The notes: generated from the letters alone by a model not told the origin. Counted from the stretch's first letter, positions 53,737 through 63,899 are shown. The stretch is 64,000 bases of DNA from Flagellimonas okinawensis (GCF_029194005.1 NZ_JARFVA010000002.1:1-64000), one strand, 5' to 3'. Numbers and translations are program-made.

Positions 53737-54858
53737 ATGGGACTACTACTATTTTATGCCCTTATTTCCATTTTCTTTTCATTTCTATGCTCCATTTTGG
53801 AGGCGGTGCTGTTAAGTATCACACCTACCTTTATCAATGTAAAAAAGCAAGAGGGAAAAGATTATGCGGTCACCTTGGAAACCCTTAAGAAAGATGTTGA
53901 CAAGCCGCTCATCGCCATACTAACCCTAAACACCATTGCGCATACAGTTGGTGCTATTTTGGTTGGGGTACAGGCAAAGGCCGCTTATGCGGAAATGTAT
54001 GGAAGTACCGAACGTACCATTTTTGGTTTTCCTTTGACAGAAGACCTTATGGTGGGCATTGTTTCCACTCTTATGACGATATTGATTTTGGTAGCCTCTG
54101 AAATCATTCCGAAGACCATTGGAGCGACTTTTTGGAAGCAGTTGGCCAACTTTACCAGCAAAGCACTAAACATTATGGTGTTCATCCTAAAATGGACAGG
54201 ACTGCTATGGTTGCTACAATTGTTTACTAAACTGGTCGGTGCCAAAGGAGAACATGGAAGTGTGTTGAGCCGTGAGGATTTTAGTGCGATGACAGAGATT
54301 GCACATGAAGAAGGGGTGTTTAAGGAATCGGAATCAAAAATGATCAAAAACTTGCTCTATTTTGATGAAATCCTGGCCCGCGATGTGATGACACCAAGAA
54401 CCGTTATGAAAATTGCATCGGAAGATACACCTATAAAAGAGTTCTTTGAAAAAAATAGGCCCTTGCGCTTCTCTAGGATTCCTCTTTACAAGGATCGTAT
54501 GGACAATATCACAGGTTTCTTTTTAAAAGATGAGTTGTTGGAAGCAATTGTAAATAAAAAAGGAAATGAAACCTTGGCGACCATTCGAAGAGAACTATTG
54601 GTCACCAATCGGAGCAAATCCATTAATGACCTTTTCAAAAAATTTGTCCAAAAACGGGAACACATTTCTTTGGTGGTGGATGAGTATGGTTCGGTAAGTG
54701 GTTTGGTTACAATGGAAGATGTAATCGAAACCTTGCTCGGATTCGAGATTATGGATGAAAGTGATAATGTGGAAGACCTTCAAAAGCTCGCTAGAAAGAA
54801 CTGGCATGCCCGAGCAAAGCGATTGGGAATTATTGAAGATGAAGATGAAATAGAGTGA
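53737..54858 (+). CDS. CNNM/CorC family membrane protein (DUF21 plus CBS domains)
   Basis: A 373-residue inner-membrane protein. Three to four N-terminal helices (~1-170) form the DUF21/CNNM domain, and two CBS domains (~200-330; ARDVMTPRTVM, YGSVSGLVTMEDVIETLLG) bind nucleotides. The C-terminal CorC_HlyC domain is missing, giving a short version. Family members transport or sense magnesium or cobalt. Its stop overlaps the next ATG (TGATG). Confidence 0.9.
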   Translation: MGLLLFYALISIFFSFLCSILEAVLLSITPTFINVKKQEGKDYAVTLETLKKDVDKPLIAILTLNTIAHTVGAILVGVQAKAAYAEMYGSTERTIFGFPLTEDLMVGIVSTLMTILILVASEIIPKTIGATFWKQLANFTSKALNIMVFILKWTGLLWLLQLFTKLVGAKGEHGSVLSREDFSAMTEIAHEEGVFKESESKMIKNLLYFDEILARDVMTPRTVMKIASEDTPIKEFFEKNRPLRFSRIPLYKDRMDNITGFFLKDELLEAIVNKKGNETLATIRRELLVTNRSKSINDLFKKFVQKREHISLVVDEYGSVSGLVTMEDVIETLLGFEIMDESDNVEDLQKLARKNWHARAKRLGIIEDEDEIE

Positions 54859-55328
54859 TGGAAATTGCTTATGTACAGACACCTATAGGAACAGCTGAAT
54901 TAAAAGGCAATGAAGAAGGCCTTGCTTCAATCACTGTTTTAGAAAACAAAATACCAAACGGTACAATTCCAGAAGTTCTAAAGGACGCCGCTCAGCAATT
55001 TCAAGAATATTTTAAGGGAAACCGAACGGTATTTAACCTGAAATTAAATCCGTCCGGAACCGATTTTCAGAAAAAGGTGTGGGATGCCTTGTTACAAATT
55101 CCCTTTGGAAAAACTATTTCTTATTTGGAACTTTCCAAACAACTCGGTGACGTAAAGGCCATTCGTGCAGTAGCCTCGGCCAATGGCAAAAATCCACTTT
55201 GGATTGTGGTTCCTTGTCATCGTGTAATAGGAACCAACGGAGACCTCACAGGCTATGCAGGTGGACTGCATAGAAAAAAATGGTTATTAGAACATGAGAG
55301 TCCTGCAAAGCAGACGACTCTTTTTTAA
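54858..55328 (+). CDS. ogt: Methylated-DNA-[protein]-cysteine S-methyltransferase
   Basis: A 156-residue repair protein that transfers alkyl groups from O6-methylguanine to its own cysteine in PCHRVIG. The DNA-binding helix-turn-helix (FGKTISYLELSKQLGDVKAIRAV, in part) and GLHRKKWLLEHE are typical. The ATG at 54858 is preferred over the GTG one codon earlier; it overlaps the CNNM stop codon. An intrinsic terminator is built into its last codons. Confidence 0.95.
   Translation: MEIAYVQTPIGTAELKGNEEGLASITVLENKIPNGTIPEVLKDAAQQFQEYFKGNRTVFNLKLNPSGTDFQKKVWDALLQIPFGKTISYLELSKQLGDVKAIRAVASANGKNPLWIVVPCHRVIGTNGDLTGYAGGLHRKKWLLEHESPAKQTTLF
55297..55326 (+). terminator. Intrinsic terminator overlapping the end of ogt
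   Basis: AGAGTC (55297-55302), an inner CTGC/GCAG pair with an AAA loop, a 2-base bulge and GACTCT (55316-55321) are followed by a run of T that merges into the TAA stop. The hairpin lies inside the coding sequence of the last residues. Confidence 0.75.
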
Positions 55329-55337
55329 TTTGCTACC

Positions 55338-56051
55338 ATGCTATATAAACTTAACCTGGAACATATCCTCTTTTTGGATATCGAGACCGTACCCCAAAAA
55401 CAACATTTCTCCGACTTGGATGAAACCGCCCAGCAATTATGGGAACAAAAAACACAGTACCAGCGAAAAGAAGACTTTACGCCTGAAGAGTTTTACGATA
55501 GGGCAGGTATTTGGGCTGAATTTGGCAAGATTGTCTGTATTTCGGTGGGATATTTCACTCACAAAGGAGAAAACCGAAATTTTAGGGCCACTTCCTTCCA
55601 TGGAGAAGAAACCAAAATTTTAAAAGAGTTCAAACAACTACTCAAAGAGCATTTTAGTCAAACAAAACACTTATTGTGTGCCCATAATGGCAAAGAGTTC
55701 GATTTCCCTTTTATTGCCCGAAGGATGGTGATAAACGGCATCAATCTTCCATTTAAACTGGACCTGTTCGGAAAAAAACCTTGGGAAGTCCCGCATTTGG
55801 ACACTATGGAGCTTTGGAAGTTTGGCGACTACAAACATTATACTTCTTTAAAACTATTGGCCTATGTGCTAGGAATCCCCTCTCCAAAAGAAGATATGGA
55901 CGGCAGTATGGTAAAGGATGTGTTCTACAAGGAAAAGGATATAGACAGAATTATTACGTACTGCGAACTGGATGTAGTGACCACGGCACAAGTATTCCTT
56001 CGTTTAAGAAATGAAGAGCTTTTGAACGATGATGAGATTAAAAAAGTTTGA
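55338..56051 (+). CDS. 3'-5' exonuclease, predicted PolB-type (DnaQ-like)
   Basis: A 237-residue exonuclease-fold protein of the PolB_exo2 family. The DEDDy residues are visible: D14 and E16 in FLDIETVP, a central DFPFIARRM block, and YCELDVVTT near 215. It would degrade nucleic acid from 3' ends in repair or RNA processing. The role is not established. It starts 9 bases after ogt, beyond the terminator inside that gene. Confidence 0.9.
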   Translation: MLYKLNLEHILFLDIETVPQKQHFSDLDETAQQLWEQKTQYQRKEDFTPEEFYDRAGIWAEFGKIVCISVGYFTHKGENRNFRATSFHGEETKILKEFKQLLKEHFSQTKHLLCAHNGKEFDFPFIARRMVINGINLPFKLDLFGKKPWEVPHLDTMELWKFGDYKHYTSLKLLAYVLGIPSPKEDMDGSMVKDVFYKEKDIDRIITYCELDVVTTAQVFLRLRNEELLNDDEIKKV

Positions 56052-56128
56052 GCATTTCAGTCGAAAGGATAAGGGTAAATGGCGAATGCTAGAAAATTGA
56101 CATTCTGAAAGGAACAAAAATTCCCGTC

Positions 56129-56225
56129 ACCCTGATCTCGTTTCAGGGTCGCACCCAATGGACATGGATTTTCGGACAACAGGGATTTCTCAATCGATGC
56201 TTTGCATCTCATCTTGAAATGACAA
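56129..56225. repeat. Flavobacterial intergenic repeat region
   Basis: ACCCTGA at 56129-56135 pairs with TCAGGGT at 56143-56149 around a TCTCGTT loop, a known flavobacterial GTCACCCTGA...TCAGGGTC element. Downstream, GATTTCTC ... TTGAAATGACA matches a second element type. They lie in a 210-base convergent gap. Confidence 0.6.
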
Positions 56226-56261
56226 TATTTGTTTTGAACTTAGATGTCTTGAGTCTTTGTT

Positions 56262-58457
56262 TTAATTCTTGTAAAACTTCGTACTCTTTATTCCAGCGTA
56301 ATCTTGGACTACCAAAACATACAATCCTGAAGAGAGGGAGGAAACATTAACGGTCCCTTCGGCCTTTCCTTTTTTAATAACGTTTCCTGAAGTGGTTACG
56401 ATGGAGAACTCTGCATCTTTGGACAATTCAGCATTGATATTTAAATAATCAACTGCAGGGTTAGGAAATACCGATATGTTCAATTCTTGAGGCACGAACA
56501 TTGGGGCATTTTCGATCAGTGAGGTTTCTTCTCCATTAAATTCGAACTCAATAGTTTCTGAGAATTCGGATAATGCACTTTCTGTACAAATGGAACGCAC
56601 GCGGGCCTCATAAACTTTACCTTCTTGTAAATTTGAAAGTTCAAAGCTATTTTCCCAAATCAATTCACTGTTCCAGTTATCGGAATCAATACTTTTATAC
56701 TGCACTTCAAACAAAGTTTCCTCGGCTTCGTTCCAAGATATGGTTGTAGCATCGATGGTTGAGCTATCCAATTCAAACTGTGAAGGTATCTCAATGGAGC
56801 AATTGGACACTTGGGCTCCCGTTACTACCAAGGAAAAGTCTTGAATTCCATTTTTAAGACTTCCCTTATGGGAAATAGTAATGATATAGCTGCCAGTTGC
56901 ATTTTCCACTTCTACCCGTTCAAAGGGATCGACTTTGTTGTCTCCTCTAGTGGCTGCATCGTTTGCTCTTGCAGGATTTAATTTCCAAGGAAAAAAGGTT
57001 TCTCCATCTTTAGAAATTCTAATATCCAAATCGTTGACCAAAGCCGCTATAGTACTGTTAAGATCTCCACGGTTGATGTTTTCCGCTTCCGGGTCGGTCC
57101 AAGAAATCGAAGCAATCAGTGGAGCACCTTCAATTGCATTTACCGTTATGCTATATGTTTCACCATTTGATATACGTTCTTCGTTTACCAAACTAGTATA
57201 ATCTTTGTTCTGAAGAGTTTCGGCCGCTGCTTTGGCGTTCATGACACCCCATCCCATTTTGTAATCAGGTCCCTTGGCATCAACATCATCGGCCGTATGA
57301 AGGGCAAGTCCTTTTAAAGTTGCTGCTTTCATGTAATTGCCAAAAAGTTCTTCGTGATATTGTTGCAACAACAAAAGCGTTCCTGTTACTCCTGGCGCGG
57401 CCATGGAAGTCCCGGCAGAAACTTGGTAACTACTATTGGTTATCGAGCTTGTTGATAGGATGTTCCCGCCATCACCTGCAAGATCGGGTTTTACCCTGCC
57501 ATCGTCAACAGGACCAAAACTACTATATCCGGCGACGGAGGCTTTTTTTAAATCACCATTGCTATCGATTTCTGTGTTGGCACCGGCAATGGTCAGTCCA
57601 TTTTTAGTGGTAGTAAAACCTAGGAGCAGGTCGAAACCATCTGCTGTTTTTCCAAAAATTGGAGCATCATTATCATAAGACTTTTGGGCATTTCCTGCTG
57701 CTGTCACCATTAAATAATAAGGAGCATTGTACATAATCCTATCCCAGTCTTGTGTGACTTTTATATATGCACCAAAATACCAATCAGGTACCCTGTCGGA
57801 CAGAATACCGTAAGAATGATTGCTCAACAACATTCCATTGGCAGCTGCCTCTGCAACTTCAATTTTATCACGACTCCAATCATGAGTCAAGGCCTGAGCT
57901 TCATATGCAACACCTTTGGCGTTTGGTTCTACACCGGCAGAAATTAGATTGCCAGTTACCAAGGTTGCATGCAAGCTTACTTCATCAGCATTATCAGCAT
58001 TTTTTGCACGGACATCAAATTCTTGATGTGAAGATAGTGCGACACCTGAGTCCCATACACCCACTTCCATATTGGTACCGGTCAATCCTAAATTCAAAAG
58101 GCCCTTGTCGTAGAGCGTATGTGCCCGAGAGGTCTGTGAAGCTGGATCATTAAGTGTTGTATAATATAATGGGGTGCCATCGGTACCGATATCCTTAAGG
58201 GCTATTTGATTTCCATTGCTTTCTTTCTCTGTTGCTCTAAGACCTTTTGACTTGATCAACTCGGCAATTTTCTTCAGTTTGGATTGATGCTCGATTTCCA
58301 TTTCGTAAATAAAAGAGGACATTTGCCCTTGATCGTAGGAAAATCGAATCTGTTCTTTTAATGTTTCGGATTGGGCAAATGTGGTAAATACGCCTAAAAT
58401 CGCGAATATAATGGAGAAGATCACTCCCTTGGCCCCTAAAGGAAATCTGTAGTCCAT
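56262..58457 (-). CDS. T9SS-exported subtilisin-like (S8) serine peptidase
   Basis: A 731-residue exported protease. The signal peptide (to FAQS near 30) is followed by an S8 domain with catalytic D136 (VGVWDSGV), H163 (SLHATLVTG), N256 of the oxyanion hole (TAAGNAQ) and S351 (AGTSMAAPG). A fibronectin type III-like module (~580-645) leads to a type IX sorting domain (ISVFPNPAVDYLNI to KSTKFYKN). It is thus secreted or surface-attached. The intervening beta domain (NGETYSITVN) resembles those of similar peptidases. Confidence 0.93.
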   Translation of the reverse strand: MDYRFPLGAKGVIFSIIFAILGVFTTFAQSETLKEQIRFSYDQGQMSSFIYEMEIEHQSKLKKIAELIKSKGLRATEKESNGNQIALKDIGTDGTPLYYTTLNDPASQTSRAHTLYDKGLLNLGLTGTNMEVGVWDSGVALSSHQEFDVRAKNADNADEVSLHATLVTGNLISAGVEPNAKGVAYEAQALTHDWSRDKIEVAEAAANGMLLSNHSYGILSDRVPDWYFGAYIKVTQDWDRIMYNAPYYLMVTAAGNAQKSYDNDAPIFGKTADGFDLLLGFTTTKNGLTIAGANTEIDSNGDLKKASVAGYSSFGPVDDGRVKPDLAGDGGNILSTSSITNSSYQVSAGTSMAAPGVTGTLLLLQQYHEELFGNYMKAATLKGLALHTADDVDAKGPDYKMGWGVMNAKAAAETLQNKDYTSLVNEERISNGETYSITVNAIEGAPLIASISWTDPEAENINRGDLNSTIAALVNDLDIRISKDGETFFPWKLNPARANDAATRGDNKVDPFERVEVENATGSYIITISHKGSLKNGIQDFSLVVTGAQVSNCSIEIPSQFELDSSTIDATTISWNEAEETLFEVQYKSIDSDNWNSELIWENSFELSNLQEGKVYEARVRSICTESALSEFSETIEFEFNGEETSLIENAPMFVPQELNISVFPNPAVDYLNINAELSKDAEFSIVTTSGNVIKKGKAEGTVNVSSLSSGLYVLVVQDYAGIKSTKFYKN

Positions 58458-58614
58458 AATTAAGTTTAGGTAAGATTCGGACTACTAAAGTATGATTTAA
58501 TGTAAGATTCATCGATAAAATTCTTACTTTATTCGATGAAATGCATAGTGTATTACCTCTTTATGTTGTGAAAATATACTTTTACGTTGTGTATCTTTTT
58601 TCTTACTTGTCAAT

Positions 58615-59595
58615 TTAATTTTCATCCAATACGATATACACAGGAAAATGGTCGCTATAGCCACCCAAATATTTTGAGCCTGCAAAGGTCCTGAATGGAT
58701 TGCCTTTAAATCTGCCTTCCCATTCTTTAAGAAAACGTGGTGAAAATATTTTTGCCTTGACAAAACTGTGCGTACCCTTTTTGTAGTTTAAAAAGCTGTG
58801 GGAAATCAATATTTGATCGAACAAACTCCATTCTCCCCTGTAATTCGCACTTCCAGATTCGGGAGACAATAACTTTTGCATTGGGTTTATAAACATGCCC
58901 GAGCCCATAAGCGTTTGAATGCTCTCCGAATTAGGGTCGTCATTAAAATCTCCCATGATAATTGTATTGGGCTCCTTGGATTTAACATCTCTAATCCTTT
59001 GTAAAATGGTTTCGGCTGCCTTTATCCGTTTATAACCGGTTTCTTCTGCTCCCTCTCTTCTAGATGGCCAATGATTTACAAAAACATGGATTTCCTCTTG
59101 GTGCAACTTACCGTGTACATACAAAATATCCCTTGTAAAATCACGTTGGCCATTCGTATTTTGAACCATCAATGGTATTGTTTCTGAATGCAGCACCAAA
59201 AAATGGTCTTTATCATATATTAAGGCCGTATCAATTCCTCTCTCATCAGGTGAATCAAAGTGTATCACATCATAATTGAAATTCCGAAGTTTTTTGGAGT
59301 GTAATAAGGCCAGTACCACATCTTTGTTCTCCACTTCGGCCATTCCCACCAAAACTGGGGGATGATCAGAATCGTCCAATCCAATTTTGGAAATCGCTTT
59401 AGAGATCTTTTTGACTTTTTTCCCAAATTTGGAATTGTTCCATTTTCTAAATCCCTTTGGAGTAAAATCGTCATCCAATAAGTAGGGATCGTCCTTGATA
59501 TCAAAAAAGTTTTCAAGATTGTAAAATGCCAAGGTAAATCTTCGCCTACTTTTCTCCAATGTTGATTCTATTTTTCGTTGTTCAATCTTTACCAT
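58615..59595 (-). CDS. Endonuclease/exonuclease/phosphatase family protein
   Basis: A 326-residue EEP-fold enzyme. Signatures include LAFYNLENFFD at the start, VGMAEVENK with the catalytic Glu, NHWPSRR, IIMGDFNDDP and a final SDHFPVYI. No signal peptide is seen. The ATG at 59595 is used because the open frame continues 67 codons upstream only through the M14 gene in another frame. It overlaps the M14 gene by 14 bases, so translation is probably coupled. Confidence 0.87.
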   Translation of the reverse strand: MVKIEQRKIESTLEKSRRRFTLAFYNLENFFDIKDDPYLLDDDFTPKGFRKWNNSKFGKKVKKISKAISKIGLDDSDHPPVLVGMAEVENKDVVLALLHSKKLRNFNYDVIHFDSPDERGIDTALIYDKDHFLVLHSETIPLMVQNTNGQRDFTRDILYVHGKLHQEEIHVFVNHWPSRREGAEETGYKRIKAAETILQRIRDVKSKEPNTIIMGDFNDDPNSESIQTLMGSGMFINPMQKLLSPESGSANYRGEWSLFDQILISHSFLNYKKGTHSFVKAKIFSPRFLKEWEGRFKGNPFRTFAGSKYLGGYSDHFPVYIVLDEN

Positions 59596-62323
59596 TGGTT
59601 TTCTCCCCACTGCGTTGAGAAGGTTTGGAGAACCATTCACCGGATGTCTCTCTTTCCACTTTTGGGAGAGCATTGGTAAATAACACCGCATTGAACAATG
59701 TTCTATAAGTTCCCATGGGCTGTCCGCGCCATTGGGGCTGGAACCCAAAGAGGAGCACATGGCCCTTTCCATGCTTAACATCCAATGCCGCTGCATTTCC
59801 GTTCATGTATTCTTCTCCGACCAAGAACCCCGACATTAATGGAGATCCATTTTTTTGGTATTTGGCCAATATCTCCCCTTCAAAACCTTCCTGAGTACTA
59901 AAAATAGGACTATTATAGACAAATACATTGGCTTTGGGCAACATGCCGGCCATTATAGGGTGATTTGGGTTGGTCTCAACCTGTACAATAGAGCCACCCG
60001 TAAAAAATTTAGCCCTATCCACATGGTCAACTACATTTTTAACAGGAAGATGTAAGGCATTTATGGCAAAGTTGGAACTTCGGTTTAGCGTGATCAGTGT
60101 CCCACCTTGTTCTACAAAAGCGTTTAGGTTACGTATACCCAATTCTCCCAATCCCCCTGTATATTCTGGAGGTGCTGATCCGGGCTCCAAACCATTTTCA
60201 ATAGATCCAGACCACTCAGATGCCATTACGATCACATCAAAACGGTCCTTTAAATTATTGGATTTAAAATCTGAATCCCGAACAGAAGTATAAGGGAGTC
60301 CAAAATTATCCAACAACCAACGTGTCCATCCCATATCCATACTCGCGGTCCATTGACGATATACACCTATTCTTGATTTTATAACGGCATCTCCAGAACC
60401 CGAACCCATGCTTGCATTTATCGCATAATCTTTGATCCATTGATTGATTTTGCCCCGAGAAACCCCGCGCACTCCATACTTCTTGTTGTCAATATCATAG
60501 CCAACACTGTATCCTGATTTCATGGCCTCTGCCAAAACTCGAAAAATGTTGTTCTGTGCTGGGTCTAACCACAAAGTACTTCCGCTTCCTCTAAGCTGTC
60601 CTGCCAATGGCTTTATGCCGGCGGCAACTCCATCGGTATCAAAACCTGCCCCTGGGGCAAAATCCACTTTATTCAAATCACCCTTTTCGTCGTCCGTGGT
60701 GTCCAGCGGCGTCCCTTCTACCGGTTTTAGTGCTTCTCTAAAGGCATCGCTCATTGGAACAGTACCGGATACTACATCCACCTCCATTTGAAAAGGAAGG
60801 GTCCATCCAGCGGCATCGTAGGGTTGTTCCAAAGGGCCATCCGGAGACTCCCTTAAATCCGGATATACTTGCACATCCATAACCTGGCGTACCATTTCGG
60901 CAAATTCTTGATCCATGGGTATAACCCACGTGCCTTTTGGATATGTGACCCCCGAATACTCGATAGGCTCGGTCAATTGTGAAATGTCGACCCCATTAAA
61001 GGCCAGACGCTTTAAAAGTTCTACCGGACGTACTGGGTCACGCTGTGCTTGCGGTATAATATAGACATAGGGCGGCTCATTTTTATATTTTTCAATTGTG
61101 GTCGTTGCAGCCTGATATTTATTGAACAACAAGGTTTCTTTGTACTTGGAGGCATAATCCAAAACAGCAATTGAAGCGGTTTGCATATACTGCATGGCAT
61201 CGCTCAATCTCCACCAACCACCTTTCCATGGACTGTTGTATAAAGATTCTACCCTTAAATCCTTCCTGTGCTCCGGAAAATCCCGAATGGTATAAAAATA
61301 AGGGGTTGCATATCGGTACAAAGCGGTTTCTGTCCAAAAGGAAGGTATGTTTTGCATGGCGGGCAAATAATCGATGTATCCCGGGTACCATGCGTCAAAC
61401 CCTTTACCCATATGTACGGCTCCGGGCAGACCTTCGGTCTCCAATTCCTGGGCCATGGCCATTCCGATCATATTAACTTCCCGGGCTACAATCGGTGGTG
61501 TTTGGGGTGCAATGGGTTCAGCAAAAGGGGGTAGCCATATCCGTGTAGGAAATGGTGAGGATTGATGATGGACATGTATGATATTTGGCTCCCACTCGCG
61601 CCAAGTACGTCCAACCACACGTGATTCCAACATGTTCAGCATGTATGCGTCCCTATTGTTATCATGGCCCACATATTTTTGATAAAGCCATGGTGTTCTT
61701 GCCGTTTCATAAGGTGTTCCAACATTGGACATGTACCAATTTGCAATTATATCCTGTCCATCAGGATTCAATGACGGCCATAGGACCAAAATCACATCAT
61801 CCAATATGGGTTTGAACTTTTTTGAATCCGCTTCGGTTATAATTTGATGCGCCAATGTGATGATATGTTGTGCTCCGGCAACTTCAGAAGCGTGCAGTCC
61901 TCCACTTAAGTCTACAATGGCCTTGCCTTCTTCCGATAACCTTTGTGCTTCCTCTCGGGTCATCCCTTTAGGATGGGCCAATTTTTGGGAGATTTCCTTG
62001 TAATGGTCAATTTTTGCCAAGTTCTCTTTGGAAGAAATCAAAACATAGTACCACGTTCTCCCTTCGGAGGTTTTCCCGGTTTCACGCATTTCCACCAAAT
62101 CACTGGCAGCGTCCAATCTTTTAAAATATTCTATGGACTGCTCATAAGTGGCGAGATGGAAGTCCGAGCCTACTTCGAACCCAATAACTTCATCAGGATT
62201 TGGAACGGATGTCTTTTGTGCAAGTGAGGACACAGGAATTAGGATTGCCAGTAAAGATGCACATGTTAATAAATTTGAAAGCGTACACCTTTTTGAGTGG
62301 GGGAAAAATTGGAAACTGAACAT
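59582..62323 (-). CDS. M14 family zinc carboxypeptidase, exported
   Basis: A 913-residue exported metallopeptidase. The signal peptide ends around LAQK (35). The zinc-binding H144 and E147 lie in LHASEVAG, and HVHHQSSP provides a later histidine region. C-terminal to the M14 domain, residues ~500-900 form a long region with a possible glutamine-amidotransferase-like fold (PNHPIMAGMLP, GGTLITLN). Such large M14 proteins are common in flavobacteria. It overlaps the EEP gene by 14 bases. Confidence 0.88.
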   Translation of the reverse strand: MFSFQFFPHSKRCTLSNLLTCASLLAILIPVSSLAQKTSVPNPDEVIGFEVGSDFHLATYEQSIEYFKRLDAASDLVEMRETGKTSEGRTWYYVLISSKENLAKIDHYKEISQKLAHPKGMTREEAQRLSEEGKAIVDLSGGLHASEVAGAQHIITLAHQIITEADSKKFKPILDDVILVLWPSLNPDGQDIIANWYMSNVGTPYETARTPWLYQKYVGHDNNRDAYMLNMLESRVVGRTWREWEPNIIHVHHQSSPFPTRIWLPPFAEPIAPQTPPIVAREVNMIGMAMAQELETEGLPGAVHMGKGFDAWYPGYIDYLPAMQNIPSFWTETALYRYATPYFYTIRDFPEHRKDLRVESLYNSPWKGGWWRLSDAMQYMQTASIAVLDYASKYKETLLFNKYQAATTTIEKYKNEPPYVYIIPQAQRDPVRPVELLKRLAFNGVDISQLTEPIEYSGVTYPKGTWVIPMDQEFAEMVRQVMDVQVYPDLRESPDGPLEQPYDAAGWTLPFQMEVDVVSGTVPMSDAFREALKPVEGTPLDTTDDEKGDLNKVDFAPGAGFDTDGVAAGIKPLAGQLRGSGSTLWLDPAQNNIFRVLAEAMKSGYSVGYDIDNKKYGVRGVSRGKINQWIKDYAINASMGSGSGDAVIKSRIGVYRQWTASMDMGWTRWLLDNFGLPYTSVRDSDFKSNNLKDRFDVIVMASEWSGSIENGLEPGSAPPEYTGGLGELGIRNLNAFVEQGGTLITLNRSSNFAINALHLPVKNVVDHVDRAKFFTGGSIVQVETNPNHPIMAGMLPKANVFVYNSPIFSTQEGFEGEILAKYQKNGSPLMSGFLVGEEYMNGNAAALDVKHGKGHVLLFGFQPQWRGQPMGTYRTLFNAVLFTNALPKVERETSGEWFSKPSQRSGEKTNGKD

Positions 62324-62445
62324 TTTTTTGGTTTAGGTTGGTTTTTGGGTTCAAGATAGGGAACAATACAATTAAATAATAGATTTTTCCCCTGTTCATC
62401 GGGGTTTAAGACCAAAATGCTCCAAATAGCTTCCAAAACATTGCG

Positions 62446-62453
62446 TAGATTTG
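62446..62453 (+). promoter_or_regulatory. Predicted -7 promoter element for hflX
   Basis: TAGATTTG matches TAnnTTTG, 17 bases before the ATG at 62471. The -33 region is unclear. Confidence 0.5.
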
Positions 62454-62470
62454 TATTCTAAATCCGTTTA

Positions 62471-63682
62471 ATGCTAGAAAAGAAGTCAATAGAATATGAA
62501 AAGGCGGTACTGATAGGGGTTATGAACCAGTACCAAGATGAAGCGAAGGTCAAAGAGTACCTGGACGAACTGGAATTTCTGACCTACACGGCCGGCGGCG
62601 AAGTGGAAAAAAGATTTGTTCAACGTATTGACGTGCCAAATCCAAAAACCTATATCGGTAGTGGAAAAATGGAAGAGGTACGCCAATTTGTTAAGGAAAA
62701 CGAGATTGGCTCCGTTATTTTTGATGATGAACTTTCCCCCGCACAGCAGAACAATATTGAGAAATTATTGCGCTGTAAAGTGCTGGACAGAACAAGTCTG
62801 ATTTTGGATATTTTCGCCCAAAGGGCCAAAACAAGTTACGCACGAACACAAGTTGAGCTGGCTCAATACGAATACCTATTACCTCGATTAACCGGTCTCT
62901 GGACACACTTGGAGCGCCAACGTGGTGGTATCGGTATGCGAGGACCAGGGGAAACCGAAATCGAAACGGATAGACGAATTGTTCGTGACCGTATAGCTTT
63001 GCTCAAAAAAAAGCTTGCCAAAATAGACCGTCAAATGGAGACCCAAAGGGGTAATCGTGGTTCGTTGGTACGGGTAGCTCTGGTAGGATATACCAATGTA
63101 GGGAAGTCCACCTTAATGAACGTAATCAGCAAGAGCGATGTTTTTGCGGAAAACAAACTTTTTGCCACCTTGGACACTACGGTTAGAAAAGTGGTATTGG
63201 GCAACCTTCCATTTTTATTGAGTGATACTGTTGGATTCATCAGAAAATTGCCCACCCAATTGGTTGAAAGTTTTAAGAGTACATTGGATGAGGTGCGAGA
63301 GGCCGATCTTCTGTTGCACGTTGTAGATATTTCGCACCCGAACTTTGAGGAGCACATCAATTCAGTAAACCAGATTTTAGATGAAATCGATAGCTCTGAT
63401 AAACCCTGTATCATGGTTTTCAATAAGATTGACCAATATACACCGGAGACCATTGATGAGGACGATTTGGAGACCGAACGAACTACGGCCCATTTTACTC
63501 TTGAAGAATGGAAAAACACTTGGTTTAACAAGATTGGGGACAAAGCTCTGTTTATCTCTGCCCTGAACAAAGAAAACATGGACGAATTCAGAAAACGAGT
63601 GTACGACGCTGTTCGTGATATTCACGTTACCAGGTTTCCTTACAACAACTTTTTATACCCTGAACATTTGGACGAATATTAG
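62471..63682 (+). CDS. hflX: Ribosome-splitting GTPase HflX
   Basis: A 403-residue GTPase that binds and dissociates stalled or hibernating ribosomes. The N-terminal HflX domain (KTYIGSGKMEEV) contains RGGIGMRGPGETEIETDRR. The G domain has GYTNVGKST (P loop), DTVGFI, and FNKID. The gene is complete and carries its own -7 element. Confidence 0.96.
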   Translation: MLEKKSIEYEKAVLIGVMNQYQDEAKVKEYLDELEFLTYTAGGEVEKRFVQRIDVPNPKTYIGSGKMEEVRQFVKENEIGSVIFDDELSPAQQNNIEKLLRCKVLDRTSLILDIFAQRAKTSYARTQVELAQYEYLLPRLTGLWTHLERQRGGIGMRGPGETEIETDRRIVRDRIALLKKKLAKIDRQMETQRGNRGSLVRVALVGYTNVGKSTLMNVISKSDVFAENKLFATLDTTVRKVVLGNLPFLLSDTVGFIRKLPTQLVESFKSTLDEVREADLLLHVVDISHPNFEEHINSVNQILDEIDSSDKPCIMVFNKIDQYTPETIDEDDLETERTTAHFTLEEWKNTWFNKIGDKALFISALNKENMDEFRKRVYDAVRDIHVTRFPYNNFLYPEHLDEY

Positions 63683-63899
63683 GCCTGTTCGGTCAATGCA
63701 ACGATATCTTGGGCAAAACGTAAAATAATGTTGACTTCACAACATATTTTATGGCATTCACAACAAAAGTTTAGGGATTTACCACTGATAAATTACTTTC
63801 ACATTGTTTTTAAGTCATTTAGTGTCGAACGCAGATCTTACGGATCTTAACCTACTTAGACATGGTTTTAAAAACACAGAAAAACATTTTTCACCCCAC

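Noticed and set aside
59596-59796. 67-codon N-terminal extension of the EEP nuclease
   Set aside because: This part lies in the M14 coding sequence in another frame and shows no EEP-like residues.
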